Shown: piece after piece, positions 62,671 through 64,000 of the stretch | How the letters are laid out: every line of letters starts with the position of its first letter | Position numbering within the stretch: position 1 is the stretch's first letter | From: Achromobacter agilis | GTDB taxonomy: Bacteria > Pseudomonadota > Gammaproteobacteria > Burkholderiales > Burkholderiaceae_B | DNA: 64,000 bases | Reading direction: 5' to 3' | Assembly: GCF_900496965.1 (NCBI RefSeq) | Contig: NZ_UFQB01000020.1 | Location: 62,001 to 126,000 of the forward strand | Notes under the pieces: generated by a model | What the model saw: only the letters and a program-made list of their open reading frames with translations | What the model was told of the DNA's origin: nothing | Databases searched by the model: none | Program-made: the position numbers and the translations under genes

Positions 62671-64000
62671 GTGGACGATCTCTCGCAGCAAACATTCCTG
62701 AATCGCATCGGCGGCAGCTGGATTCCCAGCGCCACCGGCAAAACGGCGCCCAACATCAACCCCGCGGATACCAGCGACGTCGTCGGCCGTTTCCAGGTTT
62801 CGGACGCGGCCGACGCGCGGCAAGCGGTAGCGGAGGCAGAGGCTGCCTTCGCCGCTTGGCGCGATACGCCGATTTCCAAGCGCGCCGCCATCCTGTTCCG
62901 GGCGGCCCAGTACCTGGAAGACCATGCGGCCGACATCGCGCGCGAACTGACGCGGGAGGAAGGCAAAAGCCTGGGCCTGGCCAAGGACGAGGTGCTGCGT
63001 TCCGCGCAGACGATCCGGTTCTACGCGGTGGAAGGGCAATCTTTCACCGGTGAAACCTATCCCAACGACGACCCGGACATGGTGGTCTACAGCCAGCGCG
63101 AGCCGCTGGGCGTGGTGACGGTGATTTCGCCCTGGAACTTTCCCATTTCCATTCCGGCCCGCAAGATTGCCCCGGCGCTGATCGCCGGCAATACGGTGGT
63201 GTTCAAGCCGTCCTCCGACGCGCCCCTGTCCGGCTATCGCCTGACCGAGGCCTTCATCGAGGCCGGCCTGCCCGCCGGCGTGCTCAATTTCCTGACGGGG
63301 CCGGCCGGCGCCGTTGGCGAAGCCATCACCGGCGCGCGGGCGGTCCGCGCGATTTCGTTCACCGGATCCACCACCGCGGGCGAGCAGATCCACCGGACGG
63401 CGGGGCTGACCACGCGCACGCAGATGGAACTGGGTGGAAAGAACCCGCTGATCGTCCTGGCGGACGCCGACCTGGACCGGGCGGTGGACCTCGCCGTGAA
63501 GGGCGGTTTTTCGCTCAGCGGACAGGCTTGCACGGGCACCAGCCGGGTGCTGGTGGACAAGCGGATACGTCAGGATTTCACCGACAGGCTGCTGGCCCGG
63601 ATGAAGGCGCTGACCATCGGCAACGGCCTGGACGGCAACTTCGACCTGGGGCCGCTGGCAACCGCCAAGCAGCTGGACAACGTGCTGGGCTATGTGGCCC
63701 TCGGCAAACAAGAGGCCACCCACCTGTACGGCGGCGACCGGCTGACGGGAGAGGGGTTCGATCAGGGCTACTTCGTGTCGCCGGCGCTGTTTACCGGGGT
63801 GACGCAGCAGATGCGCATCGCGCGGGAAGAGATCTTCGGCCCTGTGATCGCGCTGATCGAGGTCGACGGCTACGAAGACGCCATCGCCAAGGCCAACGAC
63901 ACCGAGTACGGCCTGGCGGCCGCGATCGCCACCACGGACGCGCGCTATGCGCACCGCTTTGCGCGCGACATCCAGGCGGGCACGGTAAAGATCAACCGGA
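62671..64000 (+). CDS. Aldehyde dehydrogenase family protein, 3' truncated
   Basis: 443 codons are visible from a GTG start with AAAGGAA about 8 nt upstream; the family is near 480 residues, so about 40 are cut off by the window edge. Catalytic residues are N156 in SPWNFP, E253 in MELGGKNP and C287 in GQACTGTSR. It resembles succinate-semialdehyde and alpha-ketoglutarate-semialdehyde dehydrogenases (ISIPARKIAPALIAGNTVVF; VFKPSSDAPLSG). It oxidises an aldehyde to the acid with NAD(P)+. As part of the GTATAC regulon it would handle the aldehyde made by the diiron oxidase. Confidence 0.92.
   Translation, partial: MDDLSQQTFLNRIGGSWIPSATGKTAPNINPADTSDVVGRFQVSDAADARQAVAEAEAAFAAWRDTPISKRAAILFRAAQYLEDHAADIARELTREEGKSLGLAKDEVLRSAQTIRFYAVEGQSFTGETYPNDDPDMVVYSQREPLGVVTVISPWNFPISIPARKIAPALIAGNTVVFKPSSDAPLSGYRLTEAFIEAGLPAGVLNFLTGPAGAVGEAITGARAVRAISFTGSTTAGEQIHRTAGLTTRTQMELGGKNPLIVLADADLDRAVDLAVKGGFSLSGQACTGTSRVLVDKRIRQDFTDRLLARMKALTIGNGLDGNFDLGPLATAKQLDNVLGYVALGKQEATHLYGGDRLTGEGFDQGYFVSPALFTGVTQQMRIAREEIFGPVIALIEVDGYEDAIAKANDTEYGLAAAIATTDARYAHRFARDIQAGTVKINR

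Overview
The window is GC-rich, densely coded bacterial DNA from a betaproteobacterium, most likely Alcaligenaceae (Bordetella/Achromobacter-like). That placement is inferred from two Bug/TctC-type solute receptors, many LysR regulators, several Dpp-type ABC transporters and accessory amide- and amino-acid-degrading modules. No rRNA, tRNA, insertion sequence, prophage gene or CRISPR array was seen. The gene at each edge is cut off.

Layout. (1) 1-8183: an operon for uptake and hydrolysis of peptides or amides (M81 metallopeptidase, family 5 receptor, two permeases, two ATPases, amidase). It converges on a second amidase plus Bug receptor that has a divergent LysR gene (8184-11490). (2) 11456-13966: dkgB with its divergent LysR regulator yafC, then a small membrane protein. 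(3) 14020-28186: a hydantoin/amide catabolic island. It holds a second Dpp-type transporter with a fused double ATPase, a metal-dependent amidohydrolase, an Asp/Glu/hydantoin-type racemase, a LysR regulator, a D-carbamoylase-type hydrolase, a hydantoinase and an AsnC regulator. Two different ornithine-cyclodeaminase-family genes bracket it. (4) 28257-38759: mixed housekeeping and surface functions (secreted protein of unknown family, DUF1059 protein, GTPase, PanB, a two-gene glycan/LPS-type pair, a lipoprotein 5'-nucleotidase) and the formaldehyde module frmR-frmA with a clear operator. (5) 38908-47367: histidine utilisation (hutC, hutD, hutU, NCS1 permease, hutH, hutI and a carbon-nitrogen hydrolase) with a perfect HutC-type palindrome before hutU. 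The usual last enzymes (HutG/HutF) are absent. (6) 47374-54607: two MFS exporters, a LysR regulator, and a Bug receptor/M20 amidohydrolase/phosphoribosyltransferase operon. (7) 54774-56881: sulfite dehydrogenase sorAB and a DUF2809 membrane protein. (8) 57376-64000: the most unusual region. A heme-oxygenase-like diiron oxidase is followed by a plant-type 2Fe-2S ferredoxin, an unrecognised 108-residue protein and a second ferredoxin. Around these are an FCD-type GntR regulator, a TauE/SafE permease, a large multi-spanning permease and an aldehyde dehydrogenase. Palindromic GTATAC-centred sites, including a 15-bp exact repeat, lie before several of these genes and suggest one GntR-controlled regulon.

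The region 8 set looks like an inducible oxidative catabolic pathway: permease import, ferredoxin-driven diiron oxidation that releases an aldehyde, then aldehyde oxidation. The sulfite dehydrogenase and TauE/SafE exporter nearby make an organosulfonate substrate possible but unproven. This is the best candidate in the window for an undescribed system.
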